Source: Buddleja alternifolia | Taxonomy: Eukaryota > Streptophyta > Magnoliopsida > Lamiales > Scrophulariaceae | Direction of reading: 5' to 3' | DNA length: 64,000 nt | NCBI GenBank assembly: GCA_019426215.1 | Contig: CM033401.1 | Location: 21,333,134 to 21,397,133 of the forward strand | In this document: positions 1 through 10,600 of the stretch, piece by piece | Numbering within the stretch: position 1 is the first letter of the stretch | Layout: every line of letters starts with the position of its first letter | Program-made: the position numbers and the translations under genes | The notes under the pieces: generated by a model | The model's input: the letters and a program-made list of their open reading frames with translations, nothing else | What the model was told of the DNA's origin: nothing | Database searches by the model: none

Positions 1-418
1 TCTAATATACATGCTTGATTTGGATACTCGATTGTTCGGCCTTCTGATATCTTGAACAATTCATTTATGTTATAATTTACCGCTATAGATTTCGCTTGAA
101 AGATAAAAGGTAAAACAACCATTAACCTACTTCACTGACTAATTCGAACTCACCCTTCCTTCTTTCTTCCTTTTTAGATGAGCTTAATATGTCAGTTACG
201 AAGGGAGAAATGAGGAGTAAAGGAAGCATTAGTTTATTGCTCGTAGGTATCACTTTGTATATAGGTGATAGTCTTGGAGACCTTTGATTGATATAGTTGT
301 TGTTGACTTGTGTAAGAATGATGAGCAATACTCTGTTGTTGGTTTAATTGGAATGAAAAAGTCTAGTTCTAGCAAATGAAGTATTCGTAAGGGAAGAAAA
401 GATGGCAATTTTCTTTGG
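1..418 (+). repeat. Leader repeat before LINE ORF1, copy 1
   Basis: This stretch precedes a DUF4283 fragment and recurs before other such fragments at 2358-2599, 6918-7366 and, shortened, at 4198-4302 and 11073-11242. It contains a pyrimidine-rich block (about 150-175) and has no long reading frame. The copies at 1 and 6918 are the longest. The copy at 2358 lacks two internal blocks whose ends carry short direct repeats. It is probably the 5' part of the LINE or a remnant of the adjoining LTR; I cannot decide which. Confidence 0.55.
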
Positions 419-783
419 TGGGCTACTTCATAGGAAGAAGGCCGTACTTTCCTGTCGTTAAGAGATTGTTCTCTTCAATATGGAAAGGCATTTCAGATAT
501 TAAGGGGTACGAATTCAGGATTTTCCTTCTTTAGGTTTGATAATGTGGAGAATATGAATAAGGTGTTGGAAGGAGGACCATGGCTGTTAGAAGGTCAAGC
601 TATATTTTTAGAAACATGGCGAGTAGGTATGACTCTAGAGAAGCAGGCTCATAAAGACATCCCCATCTGGATCAAATTTCATCATTTGCCAATGGAATAC
701 TGGACTACTGAAGGAATAAGCATTGTTGCCAGTGCGGTAGGTAAACCTCTTTTCCCGGATGCTATTACATCAAAAATGGACAC
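419..783 (+). pseudogene. LINE ORF1 fragment with DUF4283 domain, copy 1
   Basis: Translation gives the middle and end of the DUF4283 domain found in ORF1 of plant LINEs and related nucleic-acid-binding proteins. Recognisable pieces are LEGGPWLLEGQAIFLE, VGMTLEKQAHKDIPIWIKF, LPMEYWTTEGISIVASAVG and KPLFPDAITSKMD. The start of the domain (the GYFIGRRPYFPVVKRLF segment) is shifted out of frame near 505-515 by a one-base difference from copy 2. The open part runs from 545. At 783 the sequence jumps from ORF1 directly into reverse transcriptase, so the zinc knuckle, the end of ORF1 and most of ORF2 are missing. No function is expected. Confidence 0.85.
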
Positions 784-1018
784 CGTGTACTTTTTTGGTT
801 ACCTTTGTTGATGATCTTTTATTATTTTGCAATGCTGATACACATTCGGTTAACATCTTGAAAAGGGGACTCGGTTTATTTGCTAATCTTTCAGGTCTAC
901 GAGCTAATGTGAACAAGAGAAATATTTTTGTGTCAGCCAAGGCTAGTCATATTACTAGCGATCTGCAAGAGATTTTTGGAATCAGTTGGGGAGTTTACCA
1001 GTAAGATACCTTAGGAGT
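784..1018 (+). pseudogene. LINE reverse-transcriptase fragment, copy 1
   Basis: Encodes the catalytic-loop region of a LINE reverse transcriptase: TFVDDLLLFCNADTHSVN, where LINEs normally have FADD, so the alanine is valine here. This is followed by LGLFANLSGLRANVNKRN and KASHITSD, the usual block after the catalytic aspartates, and then a shifted LPVRYL. Near-identical copies lie at 5230-5475 and 10290-10531, all with FVDD, so the substitution predates their amplification. The fragment is cut at 1021 by an antisense LINE tail. Confidence 0.88.
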
Positions 1019-1021
1019 GAC

Positions 1022-1740
1022 TTTTTTTTTTTTAATTGGAAAAGTCAATTGCATTAAAATAAAACGGGGAATACAAAAATAGTGCGCAAGGTACTACCTT
1101 GCCTCAACCAAAAAGCACCTAGTCTATTCTTAACACTAGATAAACGATTGTTAACCAAGATTAAGCTGTGGTTCATCTACCGAAACACTGATGACAACGA
1201 GCTAGTCTTTATTTCACTTAAGTCAGATTGTACAAGACATCCTTTAGAAGGTTCCAACTCATAATCTAGAATATCTTCAACCAAGCCTGCAAATTTATTT
1301 TGGATAATTTATTTATCCTTACCTAAACCTTCTCCTTCACCGGAACTTCTCGAATGGTCCGCTGGATAATTTATTTATCCTTATTTTCTTCTGCTTATGA
1401 CTAACATTGATCCATTCGCCCACCGTTGAGTTCTATTTTGGGATCTTATTAATTACCTGCTGTTTAGGTATATAAATATTCACTGGGAGTCATCTTTTTT
1501 AGCTTTAGGATATTGTCGAACACTATGTCCAGTAGACTTGCACAAACTACACGATGTAGGCTTCCATTCATATTCAATGGCAATCCTACATGTACCATTA
1601 TATTCTCCTAATTCCGATCTTCATCTTGAAAGTCATCCCCTATTATCATAAGGATACACACTCTAGCATAATCAAACGCTCCATTGATAATGTGAACGCA
1701 TCTGGATATAAGATAAAAGTCGAAGTGGAAAGGAGCATAA
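1022..1740 (-). pseudogene. Antisense ORF1-only LINE remnant, copy 1
   Basis: Read on the minus strand, this begins near 1740 with the end of DUF4283 (PDAFTLSMERLDYARVC). It continues through a zinc knuckle whose last cysteine is lost (CSLCKSTGHSVRQYP) and an ORF1 C-terminal block (NKFAGLVEDILDYELEPSKG). It then goes, without any ORF2, into a 3' tail ending in a run of As, seen as the T-run 1022-1033. Frameshifts break the ORF. The same arrangement is at 5476-6145, and the sense-strand LINE at 22241-24329 is built the same way, so ORF1 joined directly to the tail seems to be a family property rather than one accident. Confidence 0.75.
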
Positions 1741-2049
1741 TGACCTTCATATTATTCTGATGCCTATGTTACCAGAGCGATTAGGTCCTATTAGGTGTTT
1801 TAACACATAATGCCCTAAAACTGTCTGGTTTGGGAGACATTGACTCAAAGTTTAATAATGGGTAACTTAGTCACTTCATTGTATAATACATTGCACGGGT
1901 TATACGGCTCTTTTCTTTTTCTTTTCTACTATTAAGGCTAATTAATTTATGGTAAGAAGGATCGGTTATCGTCTGCAGTATCTTTTTAGTAGCCTTTTGA
2001 TTGTGGTATGGTACTACCTGGTGCACTTTTTCTGTAGTACCCCTTTTTC
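1741..2049. other. Unassigned spacer, repeated at 6146-6435
   Basis: No protein or RNA gene is recognisable. Its close copy at 6146-6435 sits in the same position, between an antisense LINE remnant and an LTR fragment, so it belongs to the composite unit and is not unique sequence. Confidence 0.5.
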
Positions 2050-2357
2050 GGTAGAATCCTCAGGTCTAAGGACATGCACACTACCGTGACCAGTAATTCA
2101 ATCATTGATAGTCAACGAGTAATTACCCATGTGACTGAATTACGGCGATCCGTGTTCGAATATATCAATTCCATTGATGTATCAGTGGCACACCGACTGC
2201 TTGTCAGCCCCACTCATACATCTGGTAAAGTAAGACTTTTCCGACTAGTTTGAGTAAACAAGGAACCGACATTCCTTGTCAGAAGCCCCCGACATTTGCT
2301 CATGCCATCAAGATTGATATGAACAAAACAAATGCGTTGGAGGGCATAATCCTAATA
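2050..2357 (-). repeat. Copia-type LTR fragment (right part)
   Basis: Matches the right portion of the complete LTR at 11779-12898, from the block starting CCTCAGGTCTAAGGAC to an end CCTAATA that corresponds to CCTAACA of intact copies. It has internal deletions. The LTR reads on the minus strand, as shown by the pol remnant next to the complete copy. The same segment recurs at 3485-4197, 6436-6917 and 10601-11072. Confidence 0.7.
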
Positions 2358-2599
2358 GATGGAACACAGTCGTTTGACATGGATTCTAATATACAAGCTT
2401 GGTTTGGATACTCGATTGTTCGGCCTTCTGATATCTTGAACAATTCATTTATGTCGGTTACAAAGGTAGAAATGAGGAGTCAAGGAAGCATTAGTCTTGG
2501 AGACCTTTGATTGATATAGTTGTTGTTGACTTGTGTAAGATTGATGAGCAAATACACTGTTGTTGGTTTTATTGGAATGAAAAAGACTTGTTCTAGCAA
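2358..2599 (+). repeat. Leader repeat before LINE ORF1, copy 2 (deleted form)
   Basis: Shortened copy of 1-418. Compared with copies 1 and 3 it lacks a block between two TATGT motifs and a second block between two TAGT motifs; the junctions keep one motif each, which fits deletion between short direct repeats. It leads directly into the largest DUF4283 fragment. Confidence 0.6.
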
Positions 2600-3196
2600 A
2601 TGAAGTATTCGTTAGGGAAGAAAAGATGGCAATTTTCTTTGGTGGGCTACTTCATAGGAAGAAGGCCGTACTTTCCGGTCGTTAAGAGATTGTTCTCTTC
2701 AATATGGAAGGGCATTTTAGATATAAAGGGTTCGAATTCAGGATTTTTCTTCTTTAGATTTGATAATGTGGAGAATATGAATAAGGTGTTGGAAGGAGGA
2801 CCATGGTTGTTAGAAGGTCAAGCTATATTTTTGGAACAATGGCAAGTAGGTATGACTCTAGAGAAGCGGGCTCATAAAGACATCCCCATTTGGATCAAAT
2901 TTCATAATTTGCCAATGGAATATTGGACTACTGAAGGAATAAGCATTGTTGCCAGTGTGGTGGGTAAACCTCTTTTCCCGGGTGCTATTACATCAAAAAT
3001 GGACAGAATTTATTACGCTAGGGTTTGTGTGAGAATGAATGTCCTTGCTGAATTCGTTGATCATACCTATATGTTCTTACCTTCGGAATCTGGTGAATAT
3101 AATAGCACATGTCATATTGATATTGACGATGAGTGGCATCCACAGACTTATAAGTTTTGTAAGTCCTTTGACATTCTAGAATGTTCCATTATTTAA
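2600..3196 (+). pseudogene. LINE ORF1 fragment with DUF4283, copy 2 (longest open)
   Basis: A 198-codon open stretch. Residues about 17-150 are a DUF4283 domain: GYFIGRRPYFPVVKRLF, a phenylalanine-rich SGFFFFRFDNVE, LEGGPWLLEGQAIFLEQW, KDIPIWIKFHNLPMEYW, and RIYYARVCVRMNVLAEF followed by SGEYNSTCHIDI. The zinc knuckle that should follow is ruined: KFCKSFDILECS stands where CX2CX4HX4C is expected, with the first cysteine and the histidine lost. In intact LINEs ORF1 binds the element RNA. The stop falls a few bases inside the LTR that starts at 3182, so the ORF end is created by the junction. Intact coding of this length probably reflects youth of this repeat rather than selection. Confidence 0.85.
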
Positions 3197-4197
3197 TCCA
3201 ATTAAACAACTAATTAAATTAATTCGTCCTCTCAATTCATTTGTCCATCTAATGACAAATTACCAAGATGCCCCTCCAAGTACACAAAGTGATTTTCCGC
3301 TCATTCCTGTTAGCGCGACTCTCTAGGTTCATCTTGATTGGTAATGGTAGGGTACCAAAGGATGTGGGTGACACCTAACCGGCCCTGTGGCCCCACATCA
3401 TAGCCCAATCAATTACGAAATGACTTTGTCACTACGAACCTCTTGACTATGACTTCCATATGAGTATAAACCCTTCACAAATGTAATACCCCTTTTTCTA
3501 TAGAATCCTCAGGTCTAAGGACATGCACACTATCGTGACCTGTAATTCAATCATTGATAGTCAACGAATAATTACCCATGTGACTGAATTACGGCGATCC
3601 GTGTTCGAACATATCAATTCCATTGATGTATCTGTGGCACAAGCTCCCACCATCTAAAGTGACCGACTGACATTCCTTGTCAAAGCCCGCACTCATACAA
3701 GTCCGGTCTTAATGCCCAATTAAGACTCTTCGACTTGAGAACTCTAGTTTGAGTAAACATGGAACCGACACTTTTTCTGTAATTCCCCTTTTTCTGTACA
3801 ATCCTCAGGTCTAAGGACATGCACACTACCGTGACCAGTAATTCAATCATTGATAGTCAACGAGTAATTACCCATGTGACTGAATTACGGCGATCCGTGT
3901 TCGAATATATCAATTCCATTGATGTATCTGTGGCGCAAGCTCTCACCATCTAAAGTGACCGACTGACATTCCTTGTCAAAGCCCGCACTCATACAAGTCT
4001 GGTCTTAATGCCCAATTAAGACTTTTCGACTTGAGAACTCTAGTTTGAGTAAACACCGACACTTCTAGTGTCGTTCTCCTCAAAACATGAGGAATAGAAG
4101 CCCCCTCTTGTTTATTTAGGACTTATTTGTTCAAAACATATTAATGCCATCAAGATTGATATGAACAAAACAAATGTCGTGGAGGGCATAATCCTAA
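3182..4197 (-). repeat. Copia-type LTR pieces, left end plus two right parts
   Basis: 3182-3484 matches the left end of the complete LTR (TGTTCCATT...). It is joined to the right part (from about 3485), which is repeated a second time from about 3776 and ends at CCTAATA near 4197. The partial tandem repeat of the right half suggests unequal recombination within or between LTR copies. No coding capacity. Confidence 0.65.
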
Positions 4198-4632
4198 TAG
4201 ATGGAACACAGTCGTTTGACATGGATTCTAAAATACATGCTTTGTTTGGATACTCGATTGTTCGTCCTTCTGATATCTTGAACAATTCATTTACTTGCCG
4301 CTATATATGTTTCTTAGTAACAAGTCATCAATAAAATTCCAAAATCGAACCCTAAGATGGATGAGTGGATCAGTGCAAGTAAAAATCCGGGGACAAGAAA
4401 ACAAGAAATGAAGAGTGGTCCAATGGTCCTGTCGAGGAATATGGGTGATGGAGATTATTCAAGTAAGGATACATTGCAGATCATGAATAAATTTGCAAGT
4501 TCAGTTGAAGATATACTGGATTATGACTCGGGAAATTCACAAAGCTTACGGGTTCAATCTGAACTGAAGGGGGCGAAGACTAATTCATTGAGCGGGCCTA
4601 TTATGCAAGGATGCTCTTGCGAAGAGTTCTAA
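4198..4632 (+). pseudogene. LINE ORF1 C-terminal fragment, copy 1
   Basis: 4198-4302 is a short leader-repeat remnant. From about 4303 the sequence encodes the C-terminal part of LINE ORF1: KMDEWISASKNPG, then NKFASSVEDILDYDSGNSQS, then ELKGAKTNSLSGPI, ending in a frameshifted tail with a stop at 4630-4632. The close copy at 9328-9688 follows a real zinc knuckle, which identifies this block as the end of ORF1. DUF4283 and the zinc knuckle are absent here. The sequence 4633-4920 continues as a decayed ORF2 start without readable endonuclease motifs. Confidence 0.75.
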
Positions 4633-4920
4633 TTGATGAATTTTGCTTTTAGGAATGATGCTGCTATTATTGGCATTTGGAGAATTCGGATGATAGCGTG
4701 GTAGGTAATATTCTTTGTAGTCATTTGAACGTGCATTATAAACATTCGAACATGGATCTACCTGTTTCTGGTAGATGGTTTATAGAGTAGATTGGTTAGG
4801 CACTACTTATTCTTATTTTTGTTCTAGTGTAGGTGTGTTTGGTTGTGTAGCTGAAGGAAAATAAGTGATTACATCCTTTTTCTCAAGAGCTTTTTTATGG
4901 GTGTAAATAGAAAAATGGAC

Positions 4921-5475
4921 CGAATAGGTATGCTTTTAAAGCTGATCTTATGAAAGCCTATGATACTGTTGAATGAGATTTTCTTTTGAAGTTATTATCG
5001 TATATGAGGTTTCACCCTATTTTCATATCTTGGATAAAAGAATGTGTCACTGCCACTGCTTTTTCTATAAATATCAATGGTAACTCAGAGGGTTTCTTTA
5101 ATGGTGCTAGAGGCATTAGGCAAGGAGATCCAATATTCCCGTACTTGTTTGGTTTGGATGGAAGCTTTGCATGGGATTCTTGATAGATTAATTAGGGAAG
5201 ATACCAACTTCAAATTCCATTGAGAATGCATGAAAACTTGTATTTTTTTGGTTACCTTTGTTGATGATCTTTTATTATTTTGCAATGTTGATACACATTC
5301 GGTTAACATCTTGAAAAGGGGACTCGGTTTATTTGCCAATCTTTCAGGTCTACGAGCTAATGTGAACAAGAGAAATATTTTTGTGTCAGCCAAGGCTAGT
5401 CATATTACTAGCGATCTGCAAGAGATTTTTGGAATTAGTTGGGGAGTTTACCAGTAAGATACCTAGGTGTGACTA
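4921..5475 (+). pseudogene. LINE reverse-transcriptase fragment, copy 2
   Basis: Encodes the core of a LINE reverse transcriptase: ADLMKAYDTVE (first catalytic aspartate block) with a TGA in place of the following tryptophan, then FHPIFISWIKECVTATAFS, SININGNSEGFFNGARGIRQ, GDPIFPYLF, and, after a frameshift near 5160, TFVDDLLLFCNVDTHSV. The endonuclease region and everything after LPVRYLG is missing. Collinear with 9976-10531. Confidence 0.88.
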
Positions 5476-6145
5476 TTTTTTTTTTTTTTTGGAAAAGTCA
5501 ATTGCTTTAAAATAAAACGAGGAATACAAAAATAGTGCGCAAGGTACATTGCCACAACCAAAAAGCACCGAGTCTATTCTCAACACTAGATAAACGATTG
5601 TTAACCAAGAATAAGCTGTGGTTCATCTACCGAAACACTGATGGCAACGAGCTAGTCTTTATTTCACTTAAGTTAGATTGTACACGACATCCTTTAGAAG
5701 GTTCCAACTCATAATCTAGAATATCTTCAACCAAGCCTGCAAATTTATTTTGGATAATTAATTTATCTTTACCTCAACCTTCTCCTTCGCCGGAACTTCT
5801 CGAATGGTCCGTTGGAGCTTTCCTCCTTTGCTTATTTTCTTCTTTACTTATCGCCTGCTTATGACTAACATTGATCTATTCACCCACCTTTGAGTTCTAT
5901 TGTCTAACACTATGTCCAGTAGACTTGCACAAACTACACGGTGTAGGCTTCCATTCATATTCAATCGCAATCCTACATGTACCATTATATTCTCCTAATT
6001 CCGATCTTCATCTTGAAAGTCATCCCCTATTATCATAAGGATACACACTCTAGCATAATCAAATGCTCCATTGATAATGTAAATGCATCTGGATATAAGA
6101 TAAAAGTTGAAGTGGAAAGGAGCATAATGACCTTCATATTATTCT
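5476..6145 (-). pseudogene. Antisense ORF1-only LINE remnant, copy 2
   Basis: Near copy of 1022-1740: T-run 5476-5490 (poly(A) on the minus strand), ORF1 C-terminal block, damaged zinc knuckle region and the end of DUF4283. It lies immediately after reverse transcriptase copy 2, exactly as copy 1 lies after reverse transcriptase copy 1, so this insertion happened before the composite unit was multiplied. It is followed at 6146-6435 by the same unassigned spacer as at 1741-2049. Confidence 0.72.
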
Positions 6146-6435
6146 GATGCCTATGTTACCAGATTAGGTCCTATGGGTGTTTTAACACATAATGCCCTAA
6201 AACTGTCTGGTTTGGGAGATATTGACTCAAAGTTTGATAATGGGTAACTTAGTCACTTCATTGTGTAATACATTGCACAGGTTATACGGCTCTTTACCTT
6301 TTCTTTTCTACTTTTAAGGCTTATTAATTAATGGTAAGAAGGATCGGTTATCGTCTGCAGTATCATTTTCGTAGCCTTTTGATTGTGGTATGGTACTACC
6401 TTGTGCACATTTTCTGTAATGCCCCATTTTAATTA

Positions 6436-6917
6436 ATGAAATTGATATACCAAAAAAAGGGTGAATTGGATTTAACTACTCTAATAACTTCTTCAGTGTC
6501 ACAAGTCCAATTTTCGTGAATCCTCAGGTCTAAGGACATGCACACTTCCGTGACCAGTAATTCAATCATTGATATAGTCAACGAGTAATTACCCATGTGA
6601 CTGAATTACGGCGATCCGTGTTCGAATATATCAATTCCATTGATGTATCTATGGCACAAGCTCCCACCATCTAAAGTGACCGACTGACATTCCTTGTCAG
6701 CCCGCACTCATACAAGTCTTAATGCCCAATTAAGACTCTTCGACTTGAGAACTCTAGTTTAAGTAAACAAGGAACCGACACTTCCGGTGTCGTTCACCTC
6801 AAAACATGAGTAATAGAAGCCCCATCATGATTATTTGGGACTTATTTGCTCAAAACATATTAATGCCATCAAGATTGATATGAACAAAACAAATGCGTTG
6901 GAGGGCATAATCCTAAT
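6436..6917 (-). repeat. Copia-type LTR fragment (middle and right part)
   Basis: Starts in the block GGGTGAATTGGATTTAAC, equivalent to the middle of the complete LTR at 11779-12898, and runs to the CCTAATA end. It has small indels. Equivalent in position to 2050-2357 and 10601-11072. Confidence 0.68.
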
Positions 6918-7366
6918 AGATGGAACACAGTCGTTTGACATGGATTCTAAAATACATGCTTTGTTTGGATACTCGATTGTTCGGCCTTCTGATATCTTGA
7001 ACAATTCGTTTCTGTTATAATTTACCGCTATAGATTTCGTTTCAAAGATAAAAGGTAAAGCAACCATTAACCTACTTCACTGACTAATTCGAACTCACCC
7101 TTCCTTCTTTCTTCTTTTTTAGATGAGCTTCATATGTCGGTTACGAAGGGAGAAATGAGTAGTAAAGGAACCATTAGTTTATTGCTCGTAGAGTGAGTTA
7201 TGTTCTGAGAGGTATCACTTTGTATATAGGTGATAGTCTTGGAGACCTTTGATTGATATAGTTGTTGTTGACTTGTGTAAGATTGATGAGCAATACACTG
7301 TTGTTGGTTTAATTGGAATGAAAAAGTCTAGTTCTAGCAAATGATGTATTCGTACGGGAAGAAAAG
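6918..7366 (+). repeat. Leader repeat before LINE ORF1, copy 3 (long form)
   Basis: Full-length version of the leader that starts the window, including the pyrimidine-rich block and the two segments deleted from copy 2. It carries short frames only. Confidence 0.55.
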
Positions 7367-7891
7367 ATGGCAATTTACTTCATAGGAAGAAGGCCGTACT
7401 TTCCGGTCGTTAAGAGATTGTTCTCTTCAATATGGAAAGGCATTTCAGATATTAAGGATCCAAATTCAGGATTTTTCTTCTTTAGATTTGATAATGTGGA
7501 GATTATAAATAAAGCGTTGGAAGGAGGACCATGGTTGTTAGAAGGTCAAGCTATATTTTTGGAACAATGGCGAGTAGGTATGACTCTAGAGAAGCGGGCT
7601 CATAAAGACATCCCCATCCGGATCAAATTTCATCATTTGCCAATGGAATATTGGACTACTGAAGGAATAAGCATTGTTGCCAGTGTGGTAGGTAAACCTC
7701 TTTTCCCAGATACTATTACATCAAAAATGGACAGAATTTATTACGCTAGGGTTTGTGTGAGCATGAATGTCCTTGCTGAGTTCCTTGATCATACCTATAG
7801 CACATGTCAAATTGATATTGAGTATGAGTGGCATCCACAGACTTATAAATTTTGTAGGTCCTTTGACATTCTAGAATGTTCCATTGTTTAA
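7367..7891 (+). pseudogene. LINE ORF1 fragment with DUF4283, copy 3
   Basis: A 174-codon open stretch with FIGRRPYFPVVKRLF, SGFFFFRFDNVEI, LEGGPWLLEGQAIFLEQW, LPMEYWTTEGISIVASVVG and RIYYARVCVSMNVLAEF. Relative to copy 2 it has lost about 13 bp just before FIGRR and about 30 bp in the segment that encodes MFLPSESGEYN. Both losses leave a short open frame. The zinc knuckle is destroyed in the same way as in copy 2 (KFCRSFDILECS), so the two derive from one already damaged ancestor. The LTR begins at 7877, inside the last codons. Confidence 0.84.
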
Positions 7892-8539
7892 TCCAATTAA
7901 ACAACTAATTAAACTAATTCGTCCACTCAATTCATTTGTCCATCTAATGACAAATTACCAAAATGCCCCTCCAAGTACACAAAGTGATTTCCCTCTCATT
8001 CCTGTTAGCGCGACTCTCTAGGTTCATCTTGATTGGCAATGGGAGGATACCAAAGGATGTGGGTGACACCTAATCGGCCCCGTGGCCCATAGCCCAATCA
8101 AGTACGAAATGACTATGTCACTACGACCCTCTTGATTATGAATTCCATATGAGTATAAACCATTCACAGATGTACCCCGATCGAGTGAGAGTCTTGGAAT
8201 ATGTCAAACTCACATAACTCGATGTTATGCTATGAATCATAGTAGCATGAAATGATACAACTCCCTCTGTGTCCCACACGAGTCAGTTCTATTGCTTTGG
8301 CCAAAGACATTCCATTTCAGTTACCTATGATCGCATAGGGTATCTACTCGTTTTCTTTCGAGACAGTGAATCCCTTCTTGGCAATCACATTACAACTGCT
8401 ACTTGCCCATTGGGATCGCACTTCGCGGTCGGCCCCACCAACGGGTGAATTGGGCCTAACTACTCTAGTAACAGATCCAACGTCACAAGCACATCGTGAC
8501 ACAAACTCTCGTTAGTGTTCGACCGGTAGTGTTTGTCAG
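7877..8539 (-). repeat. Copia-type LTR fragment (left and middle part)
   Basis: Begins TGTTCCATT at 7877 and follows the complete LTR at 11779 closely up to the GTGTTTGTCAGG block, with one internal deletion near 8505. The right end is replaced by LINE ORF1 at about 8540. Confidence 0.7.
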
Positions 8540-9327
8540 GATTCCAACATTCAAAAGTTAGAGCCATTACCAAATGAGCAAGCTGACCAGACAGGGTTTT
8601 TGATTAGGAGTGTACGTGTGGGTCCGAGAGTGGTTAATGATTCTTCACAATTCATCGAATCTAAACGAATATCGCTTCGATATATTCCACGATAAACAAT
8701 TAATGGTAAATGTTTTGTTCATCCAACTTGGGATCATATGAAAGCTGGATTGAATCGGCGGGAGAATACTCTGGCGGGCTACTTCATTGGTAAGAAGCCA
8801 TACTTCCTTGGAGTCAAGAAGTATGTTCTCTCGGTTTGGAAAGGGCTAAAGGAGGTTACAGCAGCTAGCAGCGGATGTTTATTCTTCAAATTTGAATCAG
8901 AGGCTGCTATGGCTGAAATTCTTGAGGGAGGACCTTGGTTATATCAAGGCCAAGCGTTGTTCGTCGAGAAATGGCAGATGGGAATGACACTTGAGAAGAA
9001 GGAGCATAAGAAAGTTCTAGTATGGGTCCAATTTCGTAATTTACTGGTGGAATTTTGGACAATAGATCGCATTAGTGTTGTTGCAAGTGCATTAGGGCGC
9101 CATTATATCTTGGTGCGTTTAATTTATCTATGGAGCATATTGACAATGCTAGGGTGTGTATTCTTATAAAAATAGTAGCTGAATTTCAAGAGGAAGTTTA
9201 TATGTTGCTACCTTCGGAATCAGGAGAATATAATGGTTCGTGTAGGATAGCTGTTGAATATGAATGGAATCCCACGACTTGCAAGGTATGTAAGTCGTTT
9301 GGACATAGTTGTCAACAATGTCCTTAG
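8540..9327 (+). pseudogene. LINE ORF1, second subfamily, with zinc knuckle
   Basis: A different ORF1 subfamily from the copies above and closer to that at 22824-24134. Before the domain are VRVGPRVVNDSSQF and, after a TAA at about 8691, TINGKCFVHPTWDHMKAG. The DUF4283 domain follows: LAGYFIGKKPYFLGVKKY, SVWKGLKEVTAASSG, LEGGPWLYQGQALFVEKW. A frameshift near 9110 separates it from RVCILIKIVAEFQEEVYM, SGEYNGSCRIAVEYEWNP and an intact CX2CX4HX4C zinc knuckle, CKVCKSFGHSCQQCP. One stop and one shift keep it from being functional. Confidence 0.85.
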
Positions 9328-9688
9328 GTTAGTCAGAAAGATAAACCACCGGTGAATATATATGTTTCTAAGCAACAAGTCATCAATAAAATTCCAAAAG
9401 CGAACTCTAAGATGGATGAGTGGATCAGTGCAAGTAAAAACCCGGCGAGAAGAAAAGAAGAAATGGAGTGGTCCAATGGTCCTGTCGAGGAATATGGGTG
9501 ATGGAGATGATTCAAGTAAGGATATATTACTGGTCATGAATAAATTTGCAAGTTTAATTGAAGATATACTGGATTATGACTTGGGAAATTCACAAAGCTT
9601 ACGGGTTCAATCTGAACTGAAGGGGACGAAGACTAATTCATTGAGCGGACCTATAAGCAAGGATGCTCTTGCGAAGAGTTCTAATTGA
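9328..9688 (+). pseudogene. LINE ORF1 C-terminal part, copy 2
   Basis: Continues from the zinc knuckle: VNIYVSKQQVINKIPKANSK, DEWISASKNPA, NKFASLIEDILDYDLGNSQS, ELKGTKTNSLSGPISKDALA, stop at 9686-9688. This is the natural ORF1 end and a near copy of 4303-4632. A shift near 9470 breaks the frame. The following 9689-9975 is the same decayed ORF2 start as at 4633-4920. Confidence 0.78.
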
Positions 9689-9975
9689 TGAATTTTGCTT
9701 TTAGGAGTGATGCTGCTATTATTGGCATTAGGAGAATTTGGATGATAGCGTGGTAGGTAATATTCTTTGTAATCGTTTGAACGTGTATTATAAACGTTCG
9801 AACATGGATCTACTTATTTCTGGTAGATGTTGGTCTATAAAGTAGATTGGTTAGGCACCAGTTATTCTTATTTTTGTTCTTGTGTAGGTGTTTGGTTGTG
9901 TGGCTGAAGGAAAATAAGTGATAACATCTTTTTATCTCAAGAGCATTTTTATGGGTGTAAATAGAAAAATGGACC

Positions 9976-10531
9976 GAATAGGTGTGCTTTTAAAGTTGAT
10001 CTTATGAAAACCTATGATACTGTTGAATGGGATTTTCTTTTGAAGTTATTATCGTATATGAGGCTTCACCCCATTTTTATATCTTGGATAAAAGAATGTG
10101 TCACTGCCACTGCTTTTTCTATAAATATCAATGGTAACTTAGAGGGTTTCTTTAATGGTGCTAGAGGCATTATAGGCAAGGAGATCCAATATTCCCGTAC
10201 TTGTTTGTTTTGGTTATGGAAGCTTTGCATGGGATTCTTGATAGATTAATTAGGGAAGATACCAACTTCAAATTCCATTGAGAAAGCATGAAAACTTGTA
10301 CTTTTTTGGTTGCCTTTGTTGATGATCTTTTATTATTTTGCAAAGCTGATACACATTTGGTTTAACATCTTGAAAAGGGGACTGGGTTTATGTGCTAATC
10401 TTTCAAGTCTACGAGCTAATGTGAACAAGAGAAATATTTTTGTGTCAGCCAAGGCTAGTCATATTACTAGCGATCTGCAAGAGATTTTTGGAATCAGTTG
10501 GGGAGTTTACCAGTAAGATACATAGGAGTGA
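9976..10531 (+). pseudogene. LINE reverse-transcriptase fragment, copy 3
   Basis: Encodes FKVDLMKTYDTVEWDFLLKL with the tryptophan that copy 2 lost, then LHPIFISWIKECVTATAFS and NGNLEGFFNGARGI. A 2-base insertion before GKEIQYSR shifts the GDP motif out of frame. FVDDLLLFC follows, then LGLCANLSSLRANVNKRN. Collinear with copy 2; no endonuclease is recognisable. Confidence 0.88.
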
Positions 10532-10600
10532 CTTTTTTTTTTTTTGTGGAAAAGTCAATTGCATTAAAATAAAAAGGGGAATACAAAAATAGTGTGCATT
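10532..10600 (-). mobile_element. Stub of antisense LINE tail, copy 3
   Basis: T-run at about 10533-10544 followed by the same tail sequence (AAAAGTCAATTGCATTAAAA) as at 1034-1080 and 5491-5530. Only about 55 bp remain before the LTR fragment, so most of the antisense ORF1 remnant was deleted from this third unit. Confidence 0.7.

Noticed and set aside
2358..2599. Leader copy 2 as a spliced, intron-less retrocopy of copies 1 and 3
   Set aside because: The missing blocks lack proper GT...AG borders; the ends fit deletion between short direct repeats better.
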